This document shows, piece after piece, positions 26,238-36,937 of a stretch of 64,000 nt of DNA. Made by a program: the position numbers and the translations under genes. The notes beneath the pieces were generated by a model. The model was not told the DNA's origin, did no database searches, and saw only the letters and a list, made by a program, of their open reading frames with translations. This DNA is from Phorcus lineatus (taxonomy: Eukaryota > Mollusca > Gastropoda > Trochida > Trochidae), in the NCBI GenBank assembly GCA_921293015.1, contig OV121091.1, forward strand, positions 13,607,755-13,671,754. The letters run 5' to 3'. Numbering within the stretch: position 1 is the stretch's first letter; the number at the start of each line of letters is the position of its first letter.

Positions 26238-26531
26238 GGTGAGGTGAGTTGGTGTTTAACGCCGCTTTCAAGATTATTTCACTTATATCGCGGCTGCTAG
26301 TATTATTGCAGGGAGAAAGCCCGCAACACTATTGTGGCTATGCATTGCGGCTGGAACTAGCGAACCATGGGTGGTACTGCACTGAATTTCAGTGAAGCAT
26401 TTCACCCAAACCTGACTGCGTGTAGAACAGTTCTCTACTGCAGACAAAGTTGCCGAGCCCCTGGCGGGATTCGAACCACGGACCTCCTGATCCGAAGCCG
26501 AACGCGCTAACCACTGCGCTATCCCGCCCCC
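26238..26531 (-). mobile_element. tRNA-Arg-derived SINE, best copy
   Basis: Minus strand: the head begins GGGGGGCGGGATAGCGCAGT, then GGTTAGCGCG, an anticodon arm with CTTCGGATC and a B box GGTTCGAATCCC. CTTCGGATCAG matches the anticodon region of eukaryotic tRNA-Arg(UCG), which I take as the source. The tail is GGCGTTAAACACCAACTCAC plus CTCACCTC. The 12-bp target duplication 'cattaagatcga' lies at 26226-26237 and 26532-26543. The partner segment near 12573 is an empty site. Likely transcribed by pol III when active; the element is non-coding. Confidence 0.93.
26466..26531 (-). promoter_or_regulatory. Internal pol III promoter (A and B boxes)
   Basis: A box TAGCGCAGTGGTTAG and B box GGTTCGAATCCC lie about 50 bp apart in the SINE head, the tRNA spacing. 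Both look intact in this copy. Confidence 0.75.
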
Positions 26532-26852
26532 CATTAAGATCGATATTTGAGTTGAAGAATTAATGCTTCAAATCAAACCGGGAATAACATAACAATAAAA
26601 AAAAACATTTGAACACAATTGCATCCATTAGCAGTTTTAAATCATGTTGGTTTCAAATTAAGTGACGGTATTTGTAGAATGGTTCATCTTGGAAGAGCTT
26701 TTAAGCTTAGATATTTAACCTTTTACAATAAACCAATGCCATAATTAGAGTTTATGTGTTTTTAAGGGAGCAATACAATTTACCATCAAATAAACTACTA
26801 CTGACTCTTCATTTCTTGTAATCGTTTTATTGAGTTATCTTGGACATTTTAA

Positions 26853-27185
26853 ACATCCTGCCACATTAGCGTAATTGAATCCGCTGATCGAGCTCCTTCC
26901 CTATACCCTGATCTCCTTGGAGCCAAATCGGTAGCTATCTAACCAGCCAATGAGACGACTCGCATCCAGCAACGGCGGCACCACCCGGATGGAGAATTCC
27001 ATTGAGTTCAATATATTAGCGGCAAGCTTCTTAGATAACGACATTTCATTGGCTGAAACAAAGCAGGTGAGCACAGCCACGAACATCAAGCCGCGCCAGC
27101 CGTACGAGGGATTTGGCTCGAAGGAGATCAGGTTTTATGGAAGGAGCTCGATCTGCGGATTCACTTACGCTGATAAAGCAGGATG
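26853..27185. mobile_element. hAT-like MITE (family B), full copy
   Basis: The ends are inverted ('catcctgcc...gcgtaattgaatcc' against 'ggattcacttacgctgataaagcaggatg', each in part). The block 'taccctgatctcctt' pairs with 'aaggagatcagg'. The 8-bp duplication 'cattttaa' lies at 26845-26852 and 27186-27193. A 93-codon plus frame and a 62-codon minus frame inside are by-products of the inverted repeat. Confidence 0.85.
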
Positions 27186-27406
27186 CATTTTAACATTTGC
27201 CACTACATTGCTATTTACTGCTTCAAAATGATGACATATGATCCTTTAATCATGTCAATCAATATATATTGCCTATTATTGGAATGTAGGTTATGTTTCG
27301 TTAGAAATAAACCAAAGTCACAGGTTAACAATCCCTTGAAATACACTTAAAGGTTAAATTTCATCCTTTCATGTTTATGTGAAACAGTGCACATCTCACA
27401 TGCCTA

Positions 27407-27720
27407 CACCACCACTTGACTACCTTATCGTGGTGTGGTGGTTTGCGTACTTCAGAGACCCCGAGAGCTATGCCAGTTGGAGCATATATGCTCCTGGTAG
27501 GGTCACCCAAGCTGAACAGGTCGACGGGTAGAAGCCAGACCAAATTTTAGTCTTTCTAAAACCTGTTGTCTATCTCTCACTATGCCTTTCTTTCCGTCTT
27601 TTCCCTCATCCTGTCGATCCCTTTCTCCCTTATCTGTTCACTCTCTTTTGGATGCGTGTCATCCACGTGTTTAATAACTGAAGTATTGTTCAAAGCACGT
27701 TAAACCCCAACTCACTCACT
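27407..27720 (+). mobile_element. SINE-like retroposon family A
   Basis: It runs from 'caccaccacttgac' through 'ccttatcgtggtgtggtgg', 'gtagaagccagaccaaat' and a C/T-rich block ('tttccgtcttttccctcatc') to the tail CGTTAAACCCCAACTCAC. It is non-coding, about 315 bp. The family has eight other copies or fragments in this window. It has no recognisable tRNA head. Confidence 0.85.
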
Positions 27721-28077
27721 GTTTTGAAGGAATTGATAATGCATAGTAATCTTGATACTAATTTAATCGCCACAATGGCCTTTATTTCATTAAATCAGAT
27801 TCACCTCGCGCTTAGTATTACAATGTTTAAATACACTACACTGCTTTTGTTTCATATTACATGGATCATATGCTCCACACATGTCGAATGTCGAAAGAAA
27901 ACAAATGTAACATCGAACAATACCAGTACTTCACCGAAAACTTAGTTTCTCAATAAATCATATTTACACTATCAGAAACTTCTGAAAATGTATTACAATT
28001 TCTGTATTTCATCTTCATTAACTATCAAATTCAAATTCTAATGTATCGCCGTTGTTCTCTTACGGAAGGTCGATCCA

Positions 28078-28188
28078 CATTAACGTGTTTTTGGAAAATA
28101 TTTCAGTTTTTAAACCACGTGGATGACAAGCATCTAAAAGATAGTAGATGGATCAGGAAAAGGGATCGAAGGATGAGGGAAATAACGT
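28078..28188 (-). mobile_element. Family A 3' fragment
   Basis: It matches the tail-proximal part of family A (aatatttcagt, cacgtggatgacaagcat, ggatgaggga) and ends abruptly where LINE coding sequence begins. Confidence 0.75.
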
Positions 28189-28700
28189 AAACAGACAAAC
28201 GGATAGTAACTGGTCTGCCAAGATATGCCTCTTCAAGTTCTTTGTATTATGAAACAGGGTGGGATTTACTTTCTGAGAGGAGAAGAACACGTAAATTTAC
28301 ATTATTTTATCAAATTCAGACAGGTCGCGCTCCAAGTTTTCTTCAGGATTTACTTCCCCCTTCAGTAGGTAATCGGACAAGTTACGAATTCAGAAACTCG
28401 AATAACTTTAGCCAACCCTGTACACGACTGAAGTACTCAACATATCGTATATATATTAATCTCATTTTACATGGCAATGCAGTTCTCACTATTATTGAAA
28501 ATCAGTATGTTTTCAAATGTGTACATATTTTTATCTCTCAAACTAAACGCTTTCACAAATTTCTCTTGTACATATTCCTGTCCGTCTCTTGTTGTTCAAT
28601 GTTGTAATATAAATGCTGTAAATATCTGGAGAGGGCTTTTCTAAGTTGGATAACTTGTGCCCAATCCATTTCTTGAATTAATAAAATATGTTTTAATCAA
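28189..28700 (+). pseudogene. LINE ORF2 C-terminal fragment and 3' end
   Basis: From 28203 the frame reads IVTGLPRYASSSSLYYETGW, then RRRTRKFTLFYQIQTGRAPSF and LQDLLPPSVGNRTSYEFRN, ending in TRLKYST. This is the conserved region after the reverse-transcriptase thumb in CR1/RTE-like non-LTR elements. After about 28447 the coding match is lost. The tail at 28625-28690 (ggagagggctttt, aacttgtgcccaatcc, aataaaat) looks like a LINE 3' UTR with polyadenylation signal. No endonuclease or catalytic RT domain is present, so it is a dead-on-arrival 5'-truncated copy. The clade is not certain. Confidence 0.75.
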
Positions 28701-29529
28701 AACAGACAAAAACTGCTTGTTCAATAACTGGGTTAATTGTTGAAAGAACGTTTTTATGTCGTGCATTAAAGAAGCATATCCATAAGAATTTGTTCTTATT
28801 TCAGAGATGTTACTTCATTCAATTATGTGTATGTAATTCCTCTAAATGTCTTTGCAATAAAACGTTAAGTAATTGTAAATGCGAACCTCATATAAATTAA
28901 CATAAACATCTGTAATGATTTCACAAGTACTTAAGAAGACATACGGTTCTAGAAGGGTTGCAATACATACAACTATAACGTTCATTTAAAGTAAGTGGTG
29001 ATTACTTTAAGCTGTCTATGGTCAAAGTAAGAGACCTCTGGTGAAAACTAAATAACACTATTTTATGATGATGTTCTTTATTCAGAAAGTGCAACGTTTG
29101 GTACTTTTGCTTGTATCTTTTTAAAGTTTGACAAATTCCAAACTAAAAAAACAATGTTTTACTTGAAGTCGATTTGGTTCTTCTGACCTCCGTCTCTATT
29201 ATATTCATTAGTGAAGAAACCACACCTGTCAATCATGATAGACAGATTGTAATTGCCAATTATATGTATGACAAATGAAAGCTGCGGGAAATAGTATCAA
29301 GAGAGAAAATTTTATCATGTTTCACGTAGGTTGTCAGCTTCAAGGCAACAAAACACTATCAAAACAGTCTCTGCCAGTGTTTCTAACGCCATATCAACGC
29401 AGTCCAAAAAGAAACAACGGAGAGATGTGTCACAAGTTAGATAGATTGTCAATTTCAGGGCAACAGGGCGATATCTAAACAGTCTCTGGCAGGGATTCTA
29501 TCGTCTTTACAAACATGGAGCACTAAATA

Positions 29530-30106
29530 GTGAGTGAACATTCTGAGTTATTAAGCACGTTGATAACAAAGAGAGTAGAGAGATCAGGGAGAAAGAGATC
29601 GAAAGGATAAGAGAAAAGACGGAAAGGCACAGGAGTGTTGCGTAGCAGATTATAGAATGGCTCAATTTGGTCAGTCTTCTCCCGTGAATCGTCAAGCCTT
29701 GGTCAACCTACCAGGGGCATAAGGCTGCGTTTCCACCAAGTTTCACGTGTCACGTATCACGTTACGTGATATATAGGGTTTCCACTGGATTTCACATCGA
29801 ACATGTCATATGTCATTCGTCATGTGGAATAAAGGGCGAGGTGTTATGGAGTAAACTGTGGAAAACCCAGGGGAAACCCCAGATCGGACGGAAACGTGAC
29901 ATGACACGGGTAAAAAGAATGAACATGTTCATTCTTTGAAAACGTGTCATTTCACCCGTGAAACGTGGTACGTGAAAAGTGACCAAAATCATATGTTTCT
30001 GTTTCTTGTCACATGTCACGTGAAACTTGGTGGAAACGCAGCCTTACGCTCCGGCTTGCATAGCTCTCGCTCGGAGTCTCTGAAGCACGCAAACTATCGC
30101 AATAAC
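29530..30106 (-). mobile_element. Family A copy split by a MITE
   Basis: 29530-29719 and 30045-30106 are the two halves of one diverged family A copy. Joining is visible because 'ccaggggcat' and 'cgctccggcttgcatag' are adjacent in other copies. The gap is exactly the MITE at 29722-30044. Confidence 0.8.
29722..30044. mobile_element. MITE, TA target, 28-bp perfect inverted ends
   Basis: The ends begin AGGCTGCGTTTCCACCAAGT and are perfectly inverted for 28 bp. TA flanks both sides (29720-29721 and 30045-30046). The interior is full of CACGTG, GTGACATG and ACGTGAAA words in both orientations, and a perfect 24-bp palindrome lies at 29914-29937. The TA target points to the Tc1/mariner superfamily. 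Near-perfect ends suggest a fairly recent insertion. Frames across it are chance. Confidence 0.9.
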
Positions 30107-30639
30107 GTCTTTAGACAAGTGATTGAGAGCAATAAAGAACCAAGGGAGAAACTGTCTCGCATTTCAGATGGATCAGCACTTTAAACGCACTATGGCAACA
30201 CTAATACGATCTCCAAGGTTACTTCTAAAAAACAAAATTCGGTTACATACTGAACATTCATAACGTCAAATAAATTCAAAATTTCAATTAATGTCTAGAT
30301 ATATCTCAGTATTAAAACCTCACTTTCATAACGTCATATAAATCGTGATGAATTGAAAACAATGTCAAAGTATAGTCTATCAATAATATCCATAACGTGA
30401 CCATTTTTAATAAATGCATTATTAGAGCACCTTCTGTATGCCATGATATGGGGTTTTTTATCTTAGGAACGTATATTGTCATCAACATTATACAGTTATT
30501 TTCCTCATGTTTTTTTTTAAAAAAATTATATCGATTAACCGGGTTTTTCACATCATGTTTTGAAATTAAAAGGTTTGAATCTAAGCCATTTAAAGTCAAA
30601 ACCCAAAGACAGATTCTTTGTATAACTTAAAATATTTAC

Positions 30640-31820
30640 CAAAAACCTTTTAAAGGATTAAAATGGTAAGTATATTGCCATGTTGTCTCATTGTTGGAGT
30701 AAATTCATATGGTTTGGGGTTTGGGATAGAGGTAAGACGAAGTAATGTTTATCATGCTAGTTTCAGAAAAAGAGTGACGAAATTCAAAGGCAATTATTGA
30801 AATAATATTTTTATCTAATCTGGAATTCAAATGGTAATCATTTGAGTTGTTTATGTAGTTCTAAATAATGAAAGGTAATCATATTGAAATGGCCACCACT
30901 CCTTGTTCGATTCATATGTGACAGTGTTTCTAACAAGAAAAGCCTTTAAAAAGGCTAAGTTGGAGGCACCCTTGTTAGGGTAGGAAATACTGCGAAATCA
31001 TAGGGTACAAATAGGATATGATTTTCATTACAGCAAATAAGTAGATTAAGGCCATTAATAGAACAAAGACCTTCATTTTGTCTTTTATTTAGAACAAAGT
31101 TATACAATTATTTGTTCATAGCATCAAATAATAGAATAGTCAGGGAAACTTGCAGTTATAAATAGATCTATGCAGTTCTGTTTTAAACAACAGTCACCGA
31201 TTTATCCCTTGGAAATAGATCTATTTTTAGAATATAGGTCACAATTGATAGCGTCAAGCACCGCACGAAGTGTTGGACTCTTTTGCAAATTCATAAATCC
31301 ATATGTATCACTAATTGTTTCTCAACTCTCAAAGATTGCCAGTACAAGTTATATTAAATTAAAGTCTAAAGCATAGTTCACTACGTCTATCTTTGTCTGT
31401 CACGAAGCGATATCCCACAAATTGACTCGCCTTTATGACATTCTCTACTTATCGAATTGTAGCCGCTTGTTTCTCGCGTGTGCCGTTGTAAAGGAGGGTT
31501 TTTTACTTACATGGAATAGAATTTTCTAACCTTTCATGCAACATTTACGCGTCTAATTTAATACACGTGCGGTCATGAAGAATTGTACTGTCTTTTTTAT
31601 TCTTAGACACCTCTGTTCCCTTTAAATTTTGAGATTTGCTGAGACAATCATTTTCCGTATTAAAGGTTGCCAATTATTTCGGAATACCCACATGGTCACG
31701 TGGTTCTAAATTTGATACAGATGTGTTCATTGGTTTACGATATTGCCGAAATACAAAGAGGCTAAACATGATTGGTTGAAAGTTCCTTTGAAAATTCCAA
31801 CTGTAATATAGAGAGAATTT
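30640..31820. other. No recognised gene
   Basis: AT-rich. The only structure seen is a 12-bp inverted pair 'ctaacaag...cttgttag' near 30930-30980. The short frame 31170-31376 has no known motif. Confidence 0.5.
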
Positions 31821-31833
31821 CAACTGTTAAGAT

Positions 31834-31860
31834 GGTTGGAGGCCGGTGGGGCCTCCAACC
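31834..31860. repeat. Perfect 11-bp hairpin
   Basis: GGTTGGAGGCC, a 5-nt loop, then GGCCTCCAACC. It is GC-rich in an AT-rich setting and lies about 55 bp before a MITE. There is no U-run after it, so it is not a pol III terminator. Confidence 0.7.
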
Positions 31861-31913
31861 AATAACTACTGATATAAATTGCTGAGATCTTTGGAACAGA
31901 CTATAAAGTCAAT

Positions 31914-32251
31914 CATCCTGCTTCATCAGCGTAATTGAATCCGCTGATCGAGCTCCTTCCATATACCCTGATCTCCTTCGAGCCAAATCCCTCGTATCGC
32001 TAGCTATCTAACCATCCAATGAGACGACTCGCATCCAGCAACAGCGGCACAACCCGGATGGAAAATTCCGTTATGTTCTAAAGAGTAGCGTCAAGCTCCT
32101 TGGATATAGACATTTCATTAGCTGAAACAATAACAGGTGAGCACAGCCACGGACATCAAGCCGCACCAGCCGTAAGAGGGATTTGGCTCAAAGGAGATCA
32201 GGGGTATATGGAAGGAGCTCGATCGATCAGCGGATTCGATGTAGCAGGATG
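31914..32251. mobile_element. hAT-like MITE (family B)
   Basis: The left end is 'catcctgcttcatcagcg'. Internal blocks match 26853-27185 almost base for base in places (gagacgactcgcatccagca). The right terminal repeat is shortened, with 'cggattcgatgtagcaggatg' lacking about 12 bp. No 8-bp duplication could be matched, so one flank has probably changed. Confidence 0.8.
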
Positions 32252-32329
32252 CATGGCTTTCCGTTTGGCTTCCACCAAGATGACAAGATGAAAAATGAAA
32301 TTTAAAAAATTGCCTTTTGAATTTCATTT

Positions 32330-33250
32330 TTCTTTTACTGTAACTGGTATGATAAAATGTACGTCTTATATCAATCCCAAAATCTAACCTTTGAACCTCT
32401 TAATTTAGTTCGAAAATTTTGCCAAACTATTAAATCTTCATTTCGAAGTACATAGTAATAGCAATGCATAGATTATATCAATATATCACAGGTAGTCACG
32501 TTTTCTCTCGAAGTTTCAAAATAAAAATTGGTGTTAGAAACTGCTTGACAACTAAATGCTGTAAATTTTATCTAGACACCATATACATATCCATTAAAAA
32601 TAAGTCGTTACTTATTAGCACAATGAAATTAGACTTCGTTCCATAATTTTTCGCTAATTGGATAAAGAACGGACGCTAGTCACATGTTGTCTATCAATAA
32701 TGTGGAACAGTTTGGATGAAAAATGCATTAATATCGAAAAGGAAGAAAATTGTGCAATCTCAATGAAATTAGGTCGAAATGACCCTCGTACCTCGCTGCG
32801 TTTCTTGATAATATTGTGACCACGGCTCCATAAGAGTCGTGTCAGACAGCCTTGACCTTTCACCTTCAATTAATTTAACCTACCACAGATCAGGTACATA
32901 TAGCTTTTGCCTGATCTTCAAAGATTGCGGGAAAACTTGTAAGTGAGGGACGCTCTGAAAAATGTTTTGCCAAAGTTAACAGATAACAAAAAAGAACATA
33001 ATTGTTGCAACGGAGATCGTGTTATATTGAATTGTATGATCAGCTTATTTACTGAAAATATACTTGTCACTTTTTCGGAAATAATTGCTGACGGGATGAC
33101 ATGTTATAAGGGGGTGTGGATCCACCACTGCACACTTTCTGAGTTTTAAGTATGTAACTGTATGTCAATGTTCAATTATGTCTTTTTATGCTACGTTTGA
33201 TTTATTCATCTGCCCAAATTCACAGCTATTCTAACTATTGCATTAAGAAA
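32330..33250. other. No recognised gene
   Basis: Only short frames (32464-32646, 32654-32869 minus, 32943-33149) without recognisable motifs. Confidence 0.5.
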
Positions 33251-33252
33251 TC

Positions 33253-33551
33253 GAGTGAGTGAGTTGGGGTTTAACGTGCTTTGAACAATGTTTCAGTTAT
33301 TAAACACGTGGATGACAAGCATCCAAAAGAGAGTGGGATCGACAGGATGAGGGAAAAGACGGAAAGAAAGGCATAGTGAGAGATAGACAACAGGTTTTAG
33401 AAGGACTCAAATTTGGTCTGGCTTCTACCCGTCGATCTGTCCAGCGTGGGTGCCCCTACCAGGAGCATGTTAGCTCCAGCTGGCATAGCTCTCAGGGTCT
33501 CTGAAGCACGCAAACCACCACACCGCGATAAGGTATTGAGTCCAGTGGTGG
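33253..33551 (-). mobile_element. SINE-like family A
   Basis: A complete copy in inverse orientation, beginning with the tail complement GAGTGAGTGAGTTGGGGTTT. It has an internal deletion of about 18 bp after 'aaaagagagtgg'. Confidence 0.85.
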
Positions 33552-34420
33552 TTGAAAGGAATTCCTAAATATCAATTGTTAAAATGATTGTCGACCTTAC
33601 TATCTAATAAATGCTTTTTAAGCTTATTCAATGGTAATAAAGTCTAGTTTCGGTAAATATTTTTCAAAAATTCGGAAAACTGTTTTTCGACGAAGGTATT
33701 GTCAAGATGATAATCCTCCCTCACTTTCTTGCTCGGGACCAAAGACATGGCTTAATGTTCGACCAAACATGAGCGTATTTGTCTGGATAGTCAACAGACA
33801 CACGAATATCTTACGAAGTCAGCTTTTCTTGGTTTTATTAACAGAAGTTCGGTAAAATAGGCAGTAGCGATCTCATGAAAACGAAAATAATGCTATCAAG
33901 CAAGACAATTATTTTTGATAAATGAAATTATTATCAGTGAAGTTAATTTGAACATTTGTTTTAATAAAAAAAAAGTGAGTCAGTGCCATTAGAAAAGGAT
34001 TTGTTCTGATGCCTAATGGCGGAGTCGACCAGAGTGCATTTGTCCGGATGTTGAAGTGTTTGTCACTAGCATTTAACAAAATCTGTCTTTCGACTAGCAT
34101 ATAAAAAACTGAGACTGGTAAATCAAGTTAAAGCTCAATTGCTGCTACTGGACGGGTTATCAGGTAGTAATGACAAGGTACAATTACAGGCAGCAACTCG
34201 TGTGGTGTTAAGCAGAGATCACGTTGAAAAAACTATATAATGCTATTAGAATAGCAATTTCGGAACGTTAAATACAACCTAACTCCCCAGAGCATCCATC
34301 TCGATGTATTCGCGGTGATTTTGTGATGCTTTTCACACGAGCTAAAATTATAGCTATTGGTAACACATTCTTGACCACTCCTAAATGCAGGTTGTCCGTC
34401 ACCCACTAGAAATGAGTTTA

Positions 34421-34727
34421 GTGAGTGAGATGGGGTTTAACGTGTTTTGAACAATATTTCAGTTAATAAACACGTGGATAACAGGCATCCAAAAGAGAGT
34501 AGACAGATCAGGGAGAAAGGGATCGACAGGATGAGGGAAAAGATGGAAAGAAAGGCATAGTGAGAGATGGAAAGCAGGTTTTAGAAGAACTGAAATTTGG
34601 TCTAGCTTCTACCCGTCGACCTGTCCAGTGTGGGTGCCCCTACCAGGAGCATGTTAGCTCCAGCTGGCATAGCTTTTAGGGTCTCTGAAGCACGCAAACC
34701 ACGATAAGGTATTGAGTCCGGTGGTGA
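34421..34727 (-). mobile_element. SINE-like family A
   Basis: Nearly full length, tail complement at left. It has lost part of the 'accaccacacc' head segment. Confidence 0.85.
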
Positions 34728-34749
34728 TCAGAGGTTAGAAACATATGTA

Positions 34750-36240
34750 CATGCTTGAAGCCCCCAGACTTGACAATTGAGAAATCAGAACTCAGAGAGT
34801 TACATTTTACTAAGTAGCACAGACACGTTAAGATTAACTACAAACATATAATTTAATTATAATAACTTTAATAACCATTTCAACATAAATTACAGACAGA
34901 ACAACAGAAAGACAGAAATTCTAAATTTGATCTGAGAAGATCCATTTACAGTAATTTTTTGGACATCTCTATCTGTAGAAAGTGCCAGCTTGTGGTAACA
35001 CAAGCTTAATGCTTATTGCAATACAGTCGTTGGTACTGATCAGTAAATACGATCATTTCCAATTGAAGTCTTAACTTTTTTCATTGTTATTCAACATTTG
35101 TGAATTTAGTTTAAATCCGACGGCGTTATTATAACATGACCGTTAGGTATAAGAAGTTCTAATCTTTTGCGTACTTATTTCTGTGAGGAAAGGACTTTGT
35201 GACTCTTAATTTCTGTGAGAGGTGTGATGAGTTGTAAATTAATTAGAAATCCCCGCATAATTGTCATTACAAACAACATACTGATTGTAACAAATAGTGA
35301 CATTCGTAACAGCGAGATCATCATTTTATCAGTCTAGTGTTTTGTAGTGGAGGCCCAGTCAACATTTCAGAATTCACAGAGCGATACATATCAACATTAA
35401 CTGTAAAAAGTATTAATATTCAATACTCAATTTAAACTGAGGACATATATTATTGACGTAACAATGAATCACACTAAGTCATAGAATTGTATATAAATAT
35501 TGACAAGTTGTGGACAACATCGTGATTTTCAATTGACATTAGCTTGTTAAATTTTGGAATAGTTGGATTTGAATAGAAACATTGCGGTAAATACAAGCCT
35601 CCTATATGTTGGTATAGATTATGGGCTAATGGATGCAGGGGTTTAGATTAAGGGGTAATGGATTTAATAAGAGATCTTGTAACATTTTGTTACATGTATA
35701 AAGCTCATCGAAAATATCCTAAAACCCCCAAGAACAAAATTCTTCTAAAAGCCCAAGACCATTGTGACTGCGACGGTAACATTGTGACTCCAAAACGGTT
35801 GGCGATTGTGACGACATACCATAGGAACGGCTTTCGAAAGGAGCAGCCGCATGAGAAAAAGTTAGCCAGTTGAACATGTTTCGTTCTTCAAAATTAAATC
35901 GTATTGAAATATTTTTTATGATATACACAGGCAGACACAATTTGAAAAATCACTAAGACAACTATCAAATTAAGAGTACGGCGGAATTTTTTTTAAAACC
36001 CTAAAAGATGAAATCTTCAGTCGGGCCGGATCTAGTGAACATGTTGTATCAATTGACGGTGATTCGCCTTTTTTAGGGTAGTCATTGTCATTCAACAAAG
36101 GAAAACATTTCAAATCAACCCCAAACAAATAAAAATACAACGAAGTCATTTTACAATAACATAATCACACTTCATGGACTTTGCATTACAAAAACCTAAC
36201 AGCATGTCAACTGTGCAGCCTAAATTGCAGTTATTTCCTT
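34750..36240. other. No recognised gene
   Basis: AT-rich. A 71-codon plus frame at 35658-35873 has no recognisable domain and is overlapped by a comparable minus frame; neither is called. Confidence 0.45.
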
Positions 36241-36286
36241 CATTCTTCAGTCTTCAACTGGCCATTTCACTTCCGTTTACTTTTCT

Positions 36287-36883
36287 TCATTTTGGAGATT
36301 TCCTTCTGGTCTTTGGGCAGGTATTTCTTCTGTTTTCAAGAATGCTTTTGAACACTCTCTCCACTGCAGATTTCCTCAAAGAGATAGACAAGATATCTTC
36401 TAGAAGAGGTGGTGCCTTTGGCTCTGTATCGGCTGTAATTTCAATGTGACAGTGCCCCATCATGCCCGATCTCTTCATGACATCAATTGAACCTGAAATG
36501 TCAGTCTTGTTTCCCACAAACAATATTGGAATCTTGTTACCGGCTCTTTTGATGATATGTTCTCTTGCCTCGCAAACCGACTTAAAGGATTCATCGCCTA
36601 CGATGGAGTAAACAAGAACAAAGACGTCGGATTTCGGAAGCGCTTGGTCCATTTTAAATCGTGTTGTGTTCAGCAATGTAACGTTGAAGTCTTTGGCAAC
36701 GACGTCGAACTTGTCCTTCTTTCTCCCCTTCGTCTGTGACTTGATGCAGAGTTCGCTCCATTGCTTCAGTAGCATGCATGCTACCGTCGACTTCCCAACT
36801 CCTGAATCACCAATAAGAGTAATGGTGAATGTTTTCCTCTCCGCCGATGGAACATCCGTAGACAGTGTGAAGTTAACGGACAT
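36287..36883 (-). CDS. Ras-like small GTPase, intronless, divergent
   Basis: 198 codons in one exon. The P-loop GDSGVGKST spans residues 25-33. The G4 box NKTD is at 125-128 and is preceded by ILFVG. A G5-like EITAD is at 148-152, the place of the Ras ETSAK. Hydrophobic strands VFVLVYSI (87-94) and KIPILFVG complete the Ras fold. The G3 box DTAGQE is replaced by NTTRFK (72-77). The switch I Thr region is also unclear, so nucleotide hydrolysis may be altered or lost. The C-terminus is basic (KTRRKSPK) with no CAAX box, so prenylation is not expected. The start has A at -3, and the paralogous fragment at 47.1 kb conserves MSVNFTL from this same ATG, which supports the choice. Partners and pathway are unknown. 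A retrocopy or a tandem single-exon family would both fit. Confidence 0.75.
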   Translation of the reverse strand: MSVNFTLSTDVPSAERKTFTITLIGDSGVGKSTVACMLLKQWSELCIKSQTKGRKKDKFDVVAKDFNVTLLNTTRFKMDQALPKSDVFVLVYSIVGDESFKSVCEAREHIIKRAGNKIPILFVGNKTDISGSIDVMKRSGMMGHCHIEITADTEPKAPPLLEDILSISLRKSAVERVFKSILENRRNTCPKTRRKSPK

Positions 36884-36937
36884 TTTCCTGAAAAGAGCCT
36901 TTTTTCACGGCAATGGCTGTTTTTTTTAAGATCAGGC

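Larger units (their letters stand above)
20526..27400. repeat. Segmental duplication, copy 2
   Basis: Collinear partner of 5400-13035, with an offset near 15.0 kb at the start falling to about 13-14 kb because insertions and deletions differ. It ends where a SINE begins at 27407. It carries its own insertions (21921-22180, 26238-26531, 26853-27185) that the partner lacks. No intact gene is seen. Confidence 0.8.

Noticed and set aside
26466-26531. Possible functional tRNA gene
   Set aside because: It is the head of a repeated SINE with target duplications; the acceptor stem does not close.
26283-26534. Minus-strand frame starting MGGGIAQWLARSAS
   Set aside because: Chance translation of the tRNA-like SINE head; the same happens at 7746-7955.
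26950-27231. 93-codon plus frame
   Set aside because: Lies across a MITE with inverted ends; related copies at 31.9 and 11.3 kb do not keep the frame.
29722-30044. PIF/Harbinger assignment for the MITE
   Set aside because: That superfamily duplicates TTA or TAA in direct orientation; here the flanks are TAA and TTA, leaving only TA in common.
35658-35940. 71- and 73-codon overlapping frames
   Set aside because: No domain, no homologous copy in the window, similar length to background frames.
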